The notes under the pieces were generated by a model. It was not told where the DNA came from and ran no database searches. It worked only from the letters and a program-made list of their open reading frames with translations. The position numbers and the translations under genes were made by a program. 64,000 nt of DNA from Xylocopa sonorina (taxonomy: Eukaryota > Arthropoda > Insecta > Hymenoptera > Apidae): assembly GCF_050948175.1 (NCBI RefSeq), contig NW_027490177.1, forward strand, positions 930,001 through 994,000, given 5' to 3'. Shown here in pieces: positions 1 to 11,100 of the stretch. Within the stretch, counting starts at the first letter, position 1. Every line of letters starts with the position of its first letter.

Positions 1-156
1 CGTTTGCAGATGTCTACGTATCGAAGCAATAGATTTCAAACTCTTCTTAAAACGAGATATTGCATCTCATATCTACGTTTCATGATAAGATATAATATTC
101 ATTGCGAAGTGTTATGCATTCCTCGTCTACGATTCAAATGAAAGTAAATGCGACAC

Positions 157-170
157 TTCCTTGCAAGGAA
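157..170. repeat. 14-bp perfect palindrome TTCCTTGCAAGGAA, present in most monomers
   Basis: This is the first copy of a perfect self-complementary 14-mer at consensus positions 54-67; it recurs about every 174 bp. It could form a cruciform or bind a dimeric protein symmetrically. It is also one of the most variable parts of the monomer: class-specific forms include TTCCTCGCTAGGAA, TTCCCTGATAGGAA, TTCCTTGTAAGGAA and TCCCTTGGTAGGAA. These change the centre and right arm while mostly keeping TTCC and GGAA at the ends. Its first 12 positions (with the preceding C) resemble the left part of the mammalian CENP-B box, but the essential TTCG and CGGG cores are absent. No function is demonstrated. 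Confidence 0.9.
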
Positions 171-227
171 ATAGCGATTGCAGATGTCTACGTATAGTAG
201 CAATAGAGTTCTTATGATTCTTAAAAC

Positions 228-237
228 GCGATATCGC
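228..237. repeat. 10-bp perfect palindrome GCGATATCGC, the best-kept dyad in the monomer
   Basis: This self-complementary 10-mer sits at consensus 125-134, centred 69 bp after the TTCCTTGCAAGGAA palindrome. It is kept in most monomers of all domains. Recognisable class variants are GCGATTTCGC (for example near 11716 and 13457), GCGATATCAC (many monomers after 41.9 kb), GCGACATCGC (26.0, 28.4, 31.4 and 34.9 kb) and GAGATATTGC in a divergent monomer type. It contains two CpGs, plus a third just before it in the usual ACGCG context. It was used here as the phasing anchor for the array. Confidence 0.9.
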
Positions 238-535
238 ATCTCATTTCTATGTTTCATGGTAAGATATAATATGATTTGCGAAGTGTTATGTGTTCCTAGT
301 CTACACTTCAAATGAATGTAAATGCGACACTTCCTTGCAAGGAAATAGCGTTTGGAAATGTCTACCTATCGTAGCAATAGTGTTCTAATGCTTCTTAAAA
401 CGCGATATCGCATCTCATTTCTATGTTTCATGGTAAGATATAATATGATTTGCGAAGTGTTATTTATACCTCGTCTACACATCAAATGAATGTAAATGCG
501 ACACTTTCTTGCAAGGAAATAGCATTTGCAGATGT

Positions 536-548
536 CTACGTATCGTAG
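536..548. repeat. Short hairpin dyad CTACG-TAT-CGTAG in the monomer
   Basis: Five-base arms flank a three-base centre at consensus positions 85-97. This copy is a clear early example; the copy in the second monomer (CTACGTATAGTAG) has a broken right arm. Many monomers carry a G-to-C change in the centre of the motif (CTACCTATCGTAG), which breaks the left arm and also puts a TAG stop into the otherwise open reverse-strand frame. Intact and broken forms tend to alternate within higher-order repeats, so dyad-bearing and dyad-poor monomers are patterned rather than random. Confidence 0.8.
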
Positions 549-3500
549 CAATGGATTTCTGCTGCTTCTTAAAACGCGATATCGCATCTCATTTCTATGT
601 TTCATGGTAAGATATAATATGATTTGCGGAGTGTCATGTATTCCTCGTTTACACTTCAAATGAATGTAAATGCGACACTTCCCTGCAAGGAAATAGCGTT
701 TGCAGATGTCTAGGTATCGTAGCAATAGAGTTCTAATGCTTCTTAAAACGCGATATCGCATCTCATTTCTATGTTTCACGGTAAGATATAATATGATTTG
801 CGAAGTGTTATGTATCCATCGTATACACTTCAAATGAATGTAAATGCGACACTTCCTTGCAAGGAAATAGCGTTTGCAAATGTCTACCTATCGTAGCAGT
901 AGTGTTCTAATGCTTCTTAGAACGCGATGTCGCATCTCATTTCTATGTTTCATGGTAAGATATAATATGATTTGCGAAGTGTCATGTATTCCTCGTCCAC
1001 ACTTCAAATGAATGTAAATGCGACACTTCCTTGCAAGGAAATAGCGTTTGCAGATGTCTACGTATCGTAGCAATAGAGTTCTAATGCTTCTTAAAACGCG
1101 ATATCGCATCACATTTCTATGTTTCATGGTAAGATATAATATGATTTGCGAAGTGTCATGTATTCCTCGTCTACACTTCAACTGAATGTAAATGCGACAC
1201 TTCCTTGCAAGGAAATAGCATTTGCAGATGTCTACGTATCGTAGCAATGGATTTCTGCTGCTTCTTAAACGCGATATCGCATCTCATTTCTATGTTTCAT
1301 GGTAAGATATAATATGATTTGCGAAGTGTTATGTATTCCTAGTCTACACTTCAATTGAATGTAAATGCGACACTTCCTTGCAAGGAAATAGCGTTTGCAA
1401 ATGTCTACCTATCGTAGCAATAGTGTTCTAATGCTTCTTAAAACGCGATATCGCATCTCATATCTATGTTTCATGGTAAGATATAATATGATTTGCGAAG
1501 TGTCATGTATTCCTCGTCTACACTTCAAATGAATGTAAATGCGACACTTCCTTGCAAGGAAATAGCGTTTAGAAATGTCTACCTATCGTAGCAATAGTGT
1601 TCTAATGCTTCTCAAAACGCGATATCGCATCTCATTTCTATGTTTCATGGTAAGATATAATATGATTTGCGAAGTGTTGTGTATTCCTCGTCTACACTTC
1701 AAATGAATGTAAATGCGACACATCTTTGCAAGAAAATAGCGTTTGCAGATGTCTACGTATCGTAGCAATAGAGTTCTTATGATTCTTAAAACGCGATATC
1801 GCATCACATTTCTATGTTTCATGGTAAGATATAATATGATTTGCGAAGTGTCATGTATTCCTCGTCTACACTTCAAATGAATGTAAATGCGACACTTCCT
1901 TGCAAGGAAATGGCGTTTGCAAATGTCTACCTATCGTAGCAATAGTGTTCTAATGCTTCTCAAAACGCGATATCGCATCTCATTTCTATGTTTCATGGTA
2001 AGATATAATATGATTTGCGAAGTGTCATGTATTCCTCTTCTACACTTCAAATGAATGTAAATGCGACACTTCCTTGCAAGGAAGTAGCGTTTGCAGATGT
2101 CTACGTATCGTAGCAATAGAGTTCTAGTGGTTCTTAAAACGCGATATCGCATCTCATTTCTATGTTTCATGGTAAGATATAATATGATTTGCGAAGTGTT
2201 ATTTATACCTCGTCTACACATCAAATGAATGTAAATGCGACACTTTCTTGCAAGGAAATAGCATTTGCAGATGTCTACGTATCGTAGCAATGGATTTCTG
2301 CTGCTTCTTAAAACGCTTTATCGCATCTCATTTCTATGTTTCATGGTAAGATATAATATGATTTGCGAAGTGTCATGTATTCCTCGTCTACACTTCAAAT
2401 GAATGTAAATGCGACACTTCCTTGCAAGGAAATGGCGTTTGCAAATGTCTACCTATCGTAGCAATAGTGTTCTAATGCTTCTCAAAACGCGATATCGCAT
2501 CTCATTTCTATGTTTCGTGGTAAGATATAATATGATTTGCGAAGTGTCATGTATTCCTCTTCTACACTTCAAATGAATGTAAATGCGACACTTCCTTGCA
2601 AGGAAGTAGCGTTTGCAGATGTCTACGTATCGTAGCAATAGAGTTCTAATGGTTCTTAAAACGCGATATCGCATCTCATTTCTATGTTTCATGGTAAGAT
2701 ATAATATGATTTGCGAAGTGTTATTTATACCTCGTCTACACATCAAATGAATGTAAATGCGACACTTTCTTGCAAGGAAATAGCATTTGCAGATGTCTAC
2801 GTATCGTAGCAATGGATTTCTGCTGCTTCTTAAAACGCTTTATCGCATCTCATTTCTATGTTTCATGGTAAGATATAATATGATTTGCGGAGTGTCATGT
2901 ATTCATCGTCTACACTTCAAATGAATGTAAACGCGACACTTCCCTGCAAGGAAATAGCGTTTGCAGATGTCTAGGTATCGTAGCAATAGAGTTCTAATGC
3001 TTCTTAAAACGCGATATCGCATCTCATTTCTATGTTTCATGGTAAGATATAATATGATTTGCGAAGTGTTATGTATCACTCGTCTACACTTCAAATGAAT
3101 GTAAATGCGACACTTGCTTGCAAGGAAATAGCGTTTGCAAATGTCTACCTATCGTAGCAATAGTGTTCTGATGCTTCTTAATACGCGATATCGCATCTCA
3201 TTTCTATGTTTCATGGTAAGATATAATATGATTTGCGAAGTGTCATGTATTCCTCTTCTACACTTCAACTGAATGTAAATGCGACACTTCCCTGCAAGGA
3301 AATAGCGTTTGCAGATGTCTACGTATCGTAGCAATAGAGTTCTAATGCTTCTTAAAACGCGATATCGCATCTCATTTCTATGTTTCATGGTAAGATATAA
3401 TATGATTTGCGAAGTGTCATGTATTCCTCTTCTACACATCAACTGAATGTAAATGCGACACTTCCCTGCAAGGAAATAGCGTTTGCAGATGTCTACGTAT

Positions 3501-6500
3501 CGTAGCAATAGAGTTCTAATGCTTCTTAAAACGCGATATCGCATCTCATTTCTATGTTTCATGGTAAGATATAATATGATTTGCGAAGTGTTATTTATAC
3601 CTCGTCTACACATCAAATGAATGTAAATGCGACACTTTCTTGCAAGGAAATAGCATTTGCAGATGTCTACGTATCGTAGCAATGGATTTCTGCTGCTTCT
3701 TAAAACGCTTTATCGCATCTCATTTCTGTGTTTCATGGTAAGATATAATATGATTTGCGGAGTGTCATGTATTCATCGTCTACACTTCAAATGAATGTAA
3801 ACGCGACACTTCCCTGCAAGGAAATAGCGTTTGCAGATGTCTAGGTATCGTAGCAATAGAGTTCTAATGCTTCTTAAAACGCGATATCGCATCTCATTTC
3901 TATGTTTCATGGTAAGATAGAATATGATTTGCGAAGTGTTATGCATTCCTCGTCTACACTTCAAATGAATGTAAATGCGACACTTCCTTGCAAGGAAATA
4001 GCGTTTGCAGATGTCTACGTATCGAAGCAATAGATTTCAAACTCTTCTTAAAACGAGATATTGCATCTCATATCTACGTTTCATGATAAGATATAATATT
4101 CATTGCGAAGTGTTATGCATTCCTCGTCTACGATTCAAATGAAAGTAAATGCGACACTTCCTTGCAAGGAAATAGCGATTGCAGATGTCTACGTATAGTA
4201 GCAATAGAGTTCTTATGATTCTTAAAACGCGATATCGCATCTCATTTCTATGTTTCATGGTAAGATATAATATGATTTGCGAAGTGTTATGTGTTCCTAG
4301 TCTACACTTCAAATGAATGTAAATGCGACACTTCCTTGCAAGGAAATAGCGTTTGGAAATGTCTATCTATCGTAGCAATAGTGTTCTAATGCTTCTTAAA
4401 ACGCGATATCGCATCTCATTTCTATGTTTCATGGTAAGATATAATATGATTTGCGAAGTGTTATTTATACCTCGTCTACACATCAAATGAATGTAAATGC
4501 GACACTTTCTTGCAAGGAAATAGCATTTGCAGATGTCTACGTATCGTAGCAATGGATTTCTGCTGCTTCTTAAAACGCGATATCGCATCTCATTTCTATG
4601 TTTCATGGTAAGATATAATATGATTTGCGAAGTGTTATGTATTCCTAGTCTACACTTCAATTGAATGTAAATGCGTCACTTCCTTGCAAGGAAATAGCGT
4701 TTGCAAATGTCTACCTATCGTAGCAATAGTGTTCTAATGCTTCTTAAAACGCGATATCGCATCTCATTTCTATGTTTCATGGTAAGATATAATATGATTT
4801 GCGAAGTGTCATGTATTCCTCGTCTACACTTCAAATGTATGTAAATGCGACACTTCCTTGCAAGGAGATAGCGTTTGCAAATGTCTACCTATCGTAGCAA
4901 TAGTGTTCTAATGCTTCTTAAAACGCGATATCGCATCTCATTTCTATGTTTCATGGTAAGATATAATATGATTTGCGAAGTGTCATGTATTCCTCTTCTA
5001 CACTTCAAATGAATGTAAATGCGACACTTCCTTGCAAGGAAATAGCGTTTGCAGATGTCTACGTATCGTAGCAATAGAGTTCTAATGGTTCTTAAAACGC
5101 GATATCGCATCTCATTTCTATGTTTCATGGTAAGATATAATATGATTTGCGAAGTGTTATTTATACCTCGTCTACACATCAAATGAATGTAAATGCGACA
5201 CTTTCTTGCAAGGAAATAGCATTTGCAGATGTCTACGTATCGTAGCAATGGATTTCTGCTGCTTCTTAAAACGCGATATCGCATCTCATTTCTATGTTTC
5301 ATGGTAAGATATAATATGATTTGCGAAGTGTTATGTATTCCTAGTCTACACTTCAATTGAATGTAAATGCGTCACTTCCTTGCAAGGAAATAGCGTTTGC
5401 AAATGTCTACCTATCGTAGCAATAGTGTTCTAATGCTTCTTAAAACGCGATATCGCATCGCATTTCTATGTTTCATGGTAAGATATAATATGATTTGCGA
5501 AGTGTCATGTATTCCTCGTCTACACTTCAAATGTATGTAAATGCGACACTTCCTTGCAAGGAGATAGCGTTTGCAAATGTCTACGTATCGTAGCAATAGT
5601 GTTCTAATGCTTCTTAAAACGCGATATCGCATCTCATTTCTATGTTTCATGGTAAGATATAATATGATTTGCGAAGTGTCATGTATTCCTCTTCTACACT
5701 TCAAATGAATGTAAATGCGACACTTCCTTGCAAGGAAATAGCGTTTGCAGATGTCTACGTATTGTAGCAATAGAGTTCTAATGGTTCTTAAAACGCGATA
5801 TCGCATCTCATTTCTATGTTTCATGGTAAGATATAATATGATTTGCGAAGTGTTATTTATACCTCGTCTACACATCAAATGAATGTAAATGCGACACTTT
5901 CTTGCAAGGAAATAGCATTTGCAGATGTCTACGTATCGTAGCAATGGATTTCTGCTGCTTCTTAAAACGCGATATCGCATCTCATTTCTATGTTTCATGG
6001 TAAGATATAATATGATTTGCGGAGTGTCATGTATTCCTCGTCTACACTTCAAATGAATGTAAATGCGACACTTCCCTGCAAGGAAATAGCGTTTGCAGAT
6101 GTCTAGGTATCGTAGCAATAGAGTTCTAATGCTTCTTAAAACGCGATATCGCATCTCATTTCTATGTTTCATGGTAAGATATAATATGATTTGCGAAGTG
6201 TTATGTATCCCTCGTCTACACTTCAAATGAATGTAAATGCGACACTTCCTTGCAAGGAAATAGCGTTTGCAAATGTCTACCTATCGTAGCAGTAGTGTTC
6301 TAATGCTTCTTAGAACGCGATGTCGCATCTCATTTCTATGTTTCATGGTAAGATATAATATGATTTGCGAAGTGTTATGTATTCCTCGTCTACACATCAA
6401 ATGAATGTAAATGCGACATTTCCTTGCAAGGAAATAGCGTTTGCAGATGTCTACGTATCGTAGCAATAGAGTTCTTATGATTCTTAAAACGCGATATCGC

Positions 6501-6699
6501 ATCTCATTTCCATGTTTCATGGTAAGGTATAATATGATTTGCGAAGTGTTATGTATCCGTCGTCTACACTTCAAATAAATGTAAATGCGACACTTCCTCG
6601 CTAGGGAATAGCGTTTGCAGATGCCTACGTATCGTAGCAATAGAGTTCTAATGCTTCTTAGAACGCGATGTCGCATCTCATTTCAATGTTTCAGGGTAA

Positions 6700-9600
6700 G
6701 ATATAATATGATTTGCGAGGTGTTATGTATTCCTCGTCTACACTTCAAATGAATGTAAATGCGACACTTCCTTGCAAGGAAATAGCGTTTGCAAATGTCT
6801 ACCTATCGTAGCAATAGAGTTCTAATGCTTCTTAAAACGCGATATCGCATCTCATTTCTATGTTTCATGGTAAGATATAATATGATTTGCGAAGTGTCAT
6901 GTATTCCTCGTCTACACTTCAAATGAATGTAAATGCGAGACTTCCTTGCAAGGAAATAGCGTTTGCAAACGTCTACCTATCGTGGCAATAGATTTCTAAT
7001 GCTTCTTAAAGCGCGATATCGCATCTCATTTCTATGTTTCATGGTAAGATGTAATATTCATTGCGAAGTGTTATGCATTCCTCGTCTACGATTCAAATGA
7101 ATGAAGTGCGACACTTCCTTGCAAGGAAATAGCGTCTGCAGATGTCTAGGTATCGTAGCAATAGAGTTCAAATGCTTCTTAAAACGAGATATTGCATCTC
7201 ATATCTATGTTTCATGATAAGATATAATATTCATTGCGAAGTGTTATGCACTCCTCGTCTACGATTCAAATGAATGTAAATGCGACACTTCCTTGCAAGG
7301 AAATAGCGTTTGCAGATGTCTACGTATCGTAGCAATAGAGTTCTTATGATTCTTAAAACGCGATATCGCATCTCACATATATGTTTCATGGTAAGATATA
7401 ATATGATTTGCGAAGTGTTATGTATTCCTCGTCTACACTTCAAATGAATGTAAATGCGACACTTCCTTGCAAGGAAATAGCGTTTGCAAACGTCTACCTG
7501 TCGTAGCAATAGAGTTCTAATGCTTATTGAAACGCGATATCGCATCTCATTTCTATATTTCATGGTAAGATATAATATGATTTGCGAAGTGTTATGTATT
7601 CCTCGTCTACACTTCAAATGAATGTAAATGCGACACTTCCTTGCAAGGAAATAGCGTTTGCAGATGTCTACGTATCGTAGCAATAGAGTTCTTATGATTC
7701 TTAGAACGCGATATCGCACCTCATTTCCATGTTTCACGGTAAGGTATAATATGATTTGCGAAGTGTTATGTATTCCTCGTCTACACGTCAAATGAATGTA
7801 AATGCGACACTTCCATGCAAGGAAATAGTGTTTGCAGATGTCTACTTATCGTAGCAATAGAGTTCTAATGCTTCTTAAAACGCGATATCGCATTTCATTT
7901 CTATATTTCATGGTAAGATGTAATATGATTTGCGAAGTGTTACGTATTCCTCGTCTACACTTCAAATGAATGTAAATGAGACACTTCCTTGCAAGGAAAT
8001 AGCGTTTGCAGATGTCTACGTATCGTAGCAATAGAGTTCTTATGATTCTTATAACGCGATATCGCTTCTCATTTCTATGTTTCATGGTAAGGTATAATAT
8101 GATTTGCGAAGTGTTATGTATTCCTCGTCTACACTTCAAATGAATGTAAATGCGACACTTCCTTGCAAGGAAATAGCGTTTGCAGATGTCTACGTATCGA
8201 AGCAATAGATTTCAAATGCTTCTTAAAACGAGATATTGCATCTGATATCTATGTTTCATGATAAGATATAATATTCATTGCGAAGTGTTATGCATTCCTC
8301 GTCAACGATTCAAATGAATGTAAATGCGACACTTCCATGCAAGGAAATAGCGTTTGCAGATGTCTACGTATCGTAGCAATAGAGTTCTTATGATTCTTAA
8401 AGCGCGATATCGCATCTCATTTCTATGTTTCATGGAAAGATATAATATGATTTGCGAAGTGTTATGTATTCCTCGTCTACACTTCAAATGAATGTAAATG
8501 CGACACTTCCTTGCAAGGAAATAGCGTTTGCAGATGGCTACGTATCGTAGCAATAGAGTTCTTATGATTCTTAAAGCGCGATATCGCACCTCATTTCTAT
8601 GTTTCATGGTAAGATATAATATGATTTGCGAAGTGTTATGTATTCCTCGTCTACACTTCAAATGAATATAAATACGACACTTCCTTGCTAGGAAATAGCG
8701 TCTGCAGATGTCTACGTATCGTAGCAATAGAGTTCAAATGCTTCTTAAAACGAGATATTGCATCTCATATCTATGTTTCATGATAAGATATAATATTCAT
8801 TGCGAAGTGTTATGCATTCCTCGTCTACACTTCAAATGAATGTGAATGCGACACTTCCTCGCTAGGAAATAGCGCTTGCAGATGTCTACGTATCGTAGCA
8901 ATAGATTTCTAATGCTTCTTAAAGCGCGATATCGCATCTCATTTCTATGTTTCGTGGTAAGATACAATATAATTTGCGAAGTGTTATGTATTCCTCGTCT
9001 ACACTTCAAATGAATGTAAATGCGACACTTCCTTGCAAGGAAATAGCGTTTGCAAACGTCTGCCTATCGTAGCAATAGAGTTCTAATGCTTCGTAAAACG
9101 CGATATCGCATCTCATTTCTATGTTTCATGGTAAGATATAATATGATTTGCGAAGTGTCATGTATTCCTCGTCTACACTTCAAATGTATGTAAATGCGAG
9201 ACTTCCTTGCTAGGCAATAGCGTCTGCAGATGTCTAGGTGTCGTAGCAATAGAGTTCTAATGCTTCTTAAAACGCGATATCGCATTTCATTTCTATGTTT
9301 CATGGTAAGATATAATATGATTTGCGAAGTGTTATGTATTCCTCGTCTACACTTCAAATGAATGTAAATGCGACACTTCCTTGCTAGGAAATAGCGTCTG
9401 CAGATGTCTAGGTATCGTAGCAATAGAGTTCTAATGCTTCTTAGAACGCGATATCGCAATCTCATTTCTATGTTTCATGGTAAGATATAATATGATTTGC
9501 GAAGTGTCATGTATTCCTCGTCTACACTTCAAATGAATGTAAATGCGATACTTCCTCGCTAGGAAATAGCGTTTGCGAATGCCTATCTATCGTAGCAATA

Positions 9601-11100
9601 GTGTTCTAATGCTTCTTAAAACGCGATATCGCATCTCATTTCTATGTTTCATGGTAAGATATAATATGATTTGCGAAGTGTTATGCATTCCTCGCCTACG
9701 ATTCAAATGAATGTAAATGCGACACTTCCTTGCATGGAAATAGCGTTTGCAGATGTCTACGTATCGTAGCAATAGAGTTCTTATGATTCTCAAAACGCGA
9801 TATCGCATCTCATTTCTATGTTTCATGGTAAGATATAATATGATTTGCGAAGTGTCATGTATTCCTCGTCTACACTACAAATGAATGTAAATGCGACACT
9901 ACCTTGCTAGGAAATAGCGTCTGCAGATGTCTAGGTATCGCAGCAATAGATTTCCAATGCTTCTTAAAACGCGATATCGCATCTCATTTCTATGTTTCAT
10001 GGTAAGATATAATATGATTTGCGAAGTGTTATGTATTCCTCGTCTACACTTCAAATGAATGTGAATGCGACACTTCCTCGCTAGGAAATAGCGTTTGCAG
10101 ATGTCTACCTATCGTAGCAATAGAGTTCTAATGCTTCTTAAAACGCGATATCGCATCTCATTTCTATGTTTCATGGTAAGATATAATATGAATTGCGAAG
10201 TGTCATGTATACCTCGTCTACACTTCAAATGAATGTAAATGCGACACTTCCTTGCAAGGAAATAGCGTTTGCGAATGTCTATCTATCGTAGCAATAGTGT
10301 TCTAATGCTTCTTAAAACGCGATATCGCATCTCATTTCTATGTTTCATGGTAAGATATAATATGATTTGCGAAGTGTTGTGCATTCCTCGTCTACGATTC
10401 AAATGAATGTAAATGCGACACTTCCTTGCAAGGAAATAGCGTTTGCAGATGTCTACGTATCGTAGCAATAGAGTTCTTACGATTCTTAAAGCGCGATATC
10501 GCACCTCATTTCTATGTTTCATGGTAAGATATAATATGATTTGCGAAGTGTTATGTATTCCTCGTCTACACTTCGAATGAATATAAATACGAAATTTCCT
10601 TGCTAGGAAATAGCGTCTGCAGATGTCTACGTATCGTAGCAATAGAGTTCAAATGCTTCTTAAAACGAGATATTGCATCTCATATCTATGTTTCATGATA
10701 AGATATAATATTCATTGCGAAGTGTTATGCATTCCTCGTCTACACTTCAAATGAATGTGAATGCGACACTACCTTGCTAGGAAATAGCGTCTGCAGATGT
10801 CTAGGTATCGCAGCAATAGAGTTCTAATGCTTCTTAAAACGCGATATCGCATCTCATTTCTATGTTTCATGGTAAGATATAATATGATTTGCGAAGTGTT
10901 ATGTATTCCTCGTCTACACTTCAAATGAATGTGAATGCGACACTTCCTCGCTAGGAAATAGCGTTTGCAGTTGTCTACGTATCGTAGCAATAGATTTCCA
11001 ATGCTTCTTAAAACGCGATATCGCATCTCACTTCTATGTTTCATGGTAAGATATAATATGATTTGCGAAGTGTCATGTATTTCTCGTCTACACTTCAAAT
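6700..11100. repeat. Domain 2: heterogeneous monomers, no regular HOR
   Basis: About 25 monomers with more private substitutions than the flanking domains and no consistent higher-order period by eye. It holds four of the seven divergent 'gagatattgc' monomers (7186, 8230, 8752, 10667). It also has many 'ctcgctagg' palindrome variants and two one-base indels: a deletion at about 7099-7110 ('gaatgaagtgcg') and an insertion at about 9451-9460 ('atatcgcaat'). Greater divergence suggests an older part of the array that has escaped recent homogenisation. Nothing other than satellite was seen. Confidence 0.75.

Larger units (their letters stand above)
1..610. repeat. Left copy of a 4001-bp-offset duplication (partner about 4002-4611)
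   Basis: Bases 1 to about 610 match 4002 to about 4611 almost exactly. The match includes rare variants such as 'ttcaaactcttctt', the broken hairpin CTACGTATAGTAG, 'gtgttcctagtctac' and 'gtttggaaatgtct'. The offset is 23 monomers minus one base. The match breaks after about 610, where the left copy has 'tttgcggagtgtcatg' and the right copy 'tttgcgaagtgttatg'. The left end lies outside the window, so the true duplicated length is unknown. Confidence 0.85.
1..6700. repeat. Domain 1: irregular 3-6-mer HOR marked by a 'ggatttctgctgc' monomer
   Basis: One monomer type carries CAATGGATTTCTGCTGC in place of the usual 'caatagagttctaatgc'. It starts at 549, 1245, 2288, 2810, 3680, 4550, 5246 and 5942, spacings of 4, 6, 3, 5, 5, 4 and 4 monomers. 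The monomer just before each marker usually has 'ttatttatacctcg' and 'cacatc' variants and GACACTTTCTTGC in place of the palindrome's left flank. Regular 522-bp pairs are visible (1931/2453 and 4367/4889). The pattern reads as an HOR of about four monomers whose length has been altered by unequal exchange. No other feature is present. Confidence 0.85.

Noticed and set aside
161..175. CENP-B box
   Set aside because: Only the left 12 positions resemble the consensus; the TTCG and CGGG cores required for CENP-B binding are absent. Kept only as a low-interest finding.
258..276. Bacterial-type -10 element (TATAAT) or TATA box in the 'ggtaagatataatatg' segment of each monomer
   Set aside because: It occurs once in nearly every one of about 368 monomers with no downstream gene and no paired -35 element; the context is a eukaryotic satellite.
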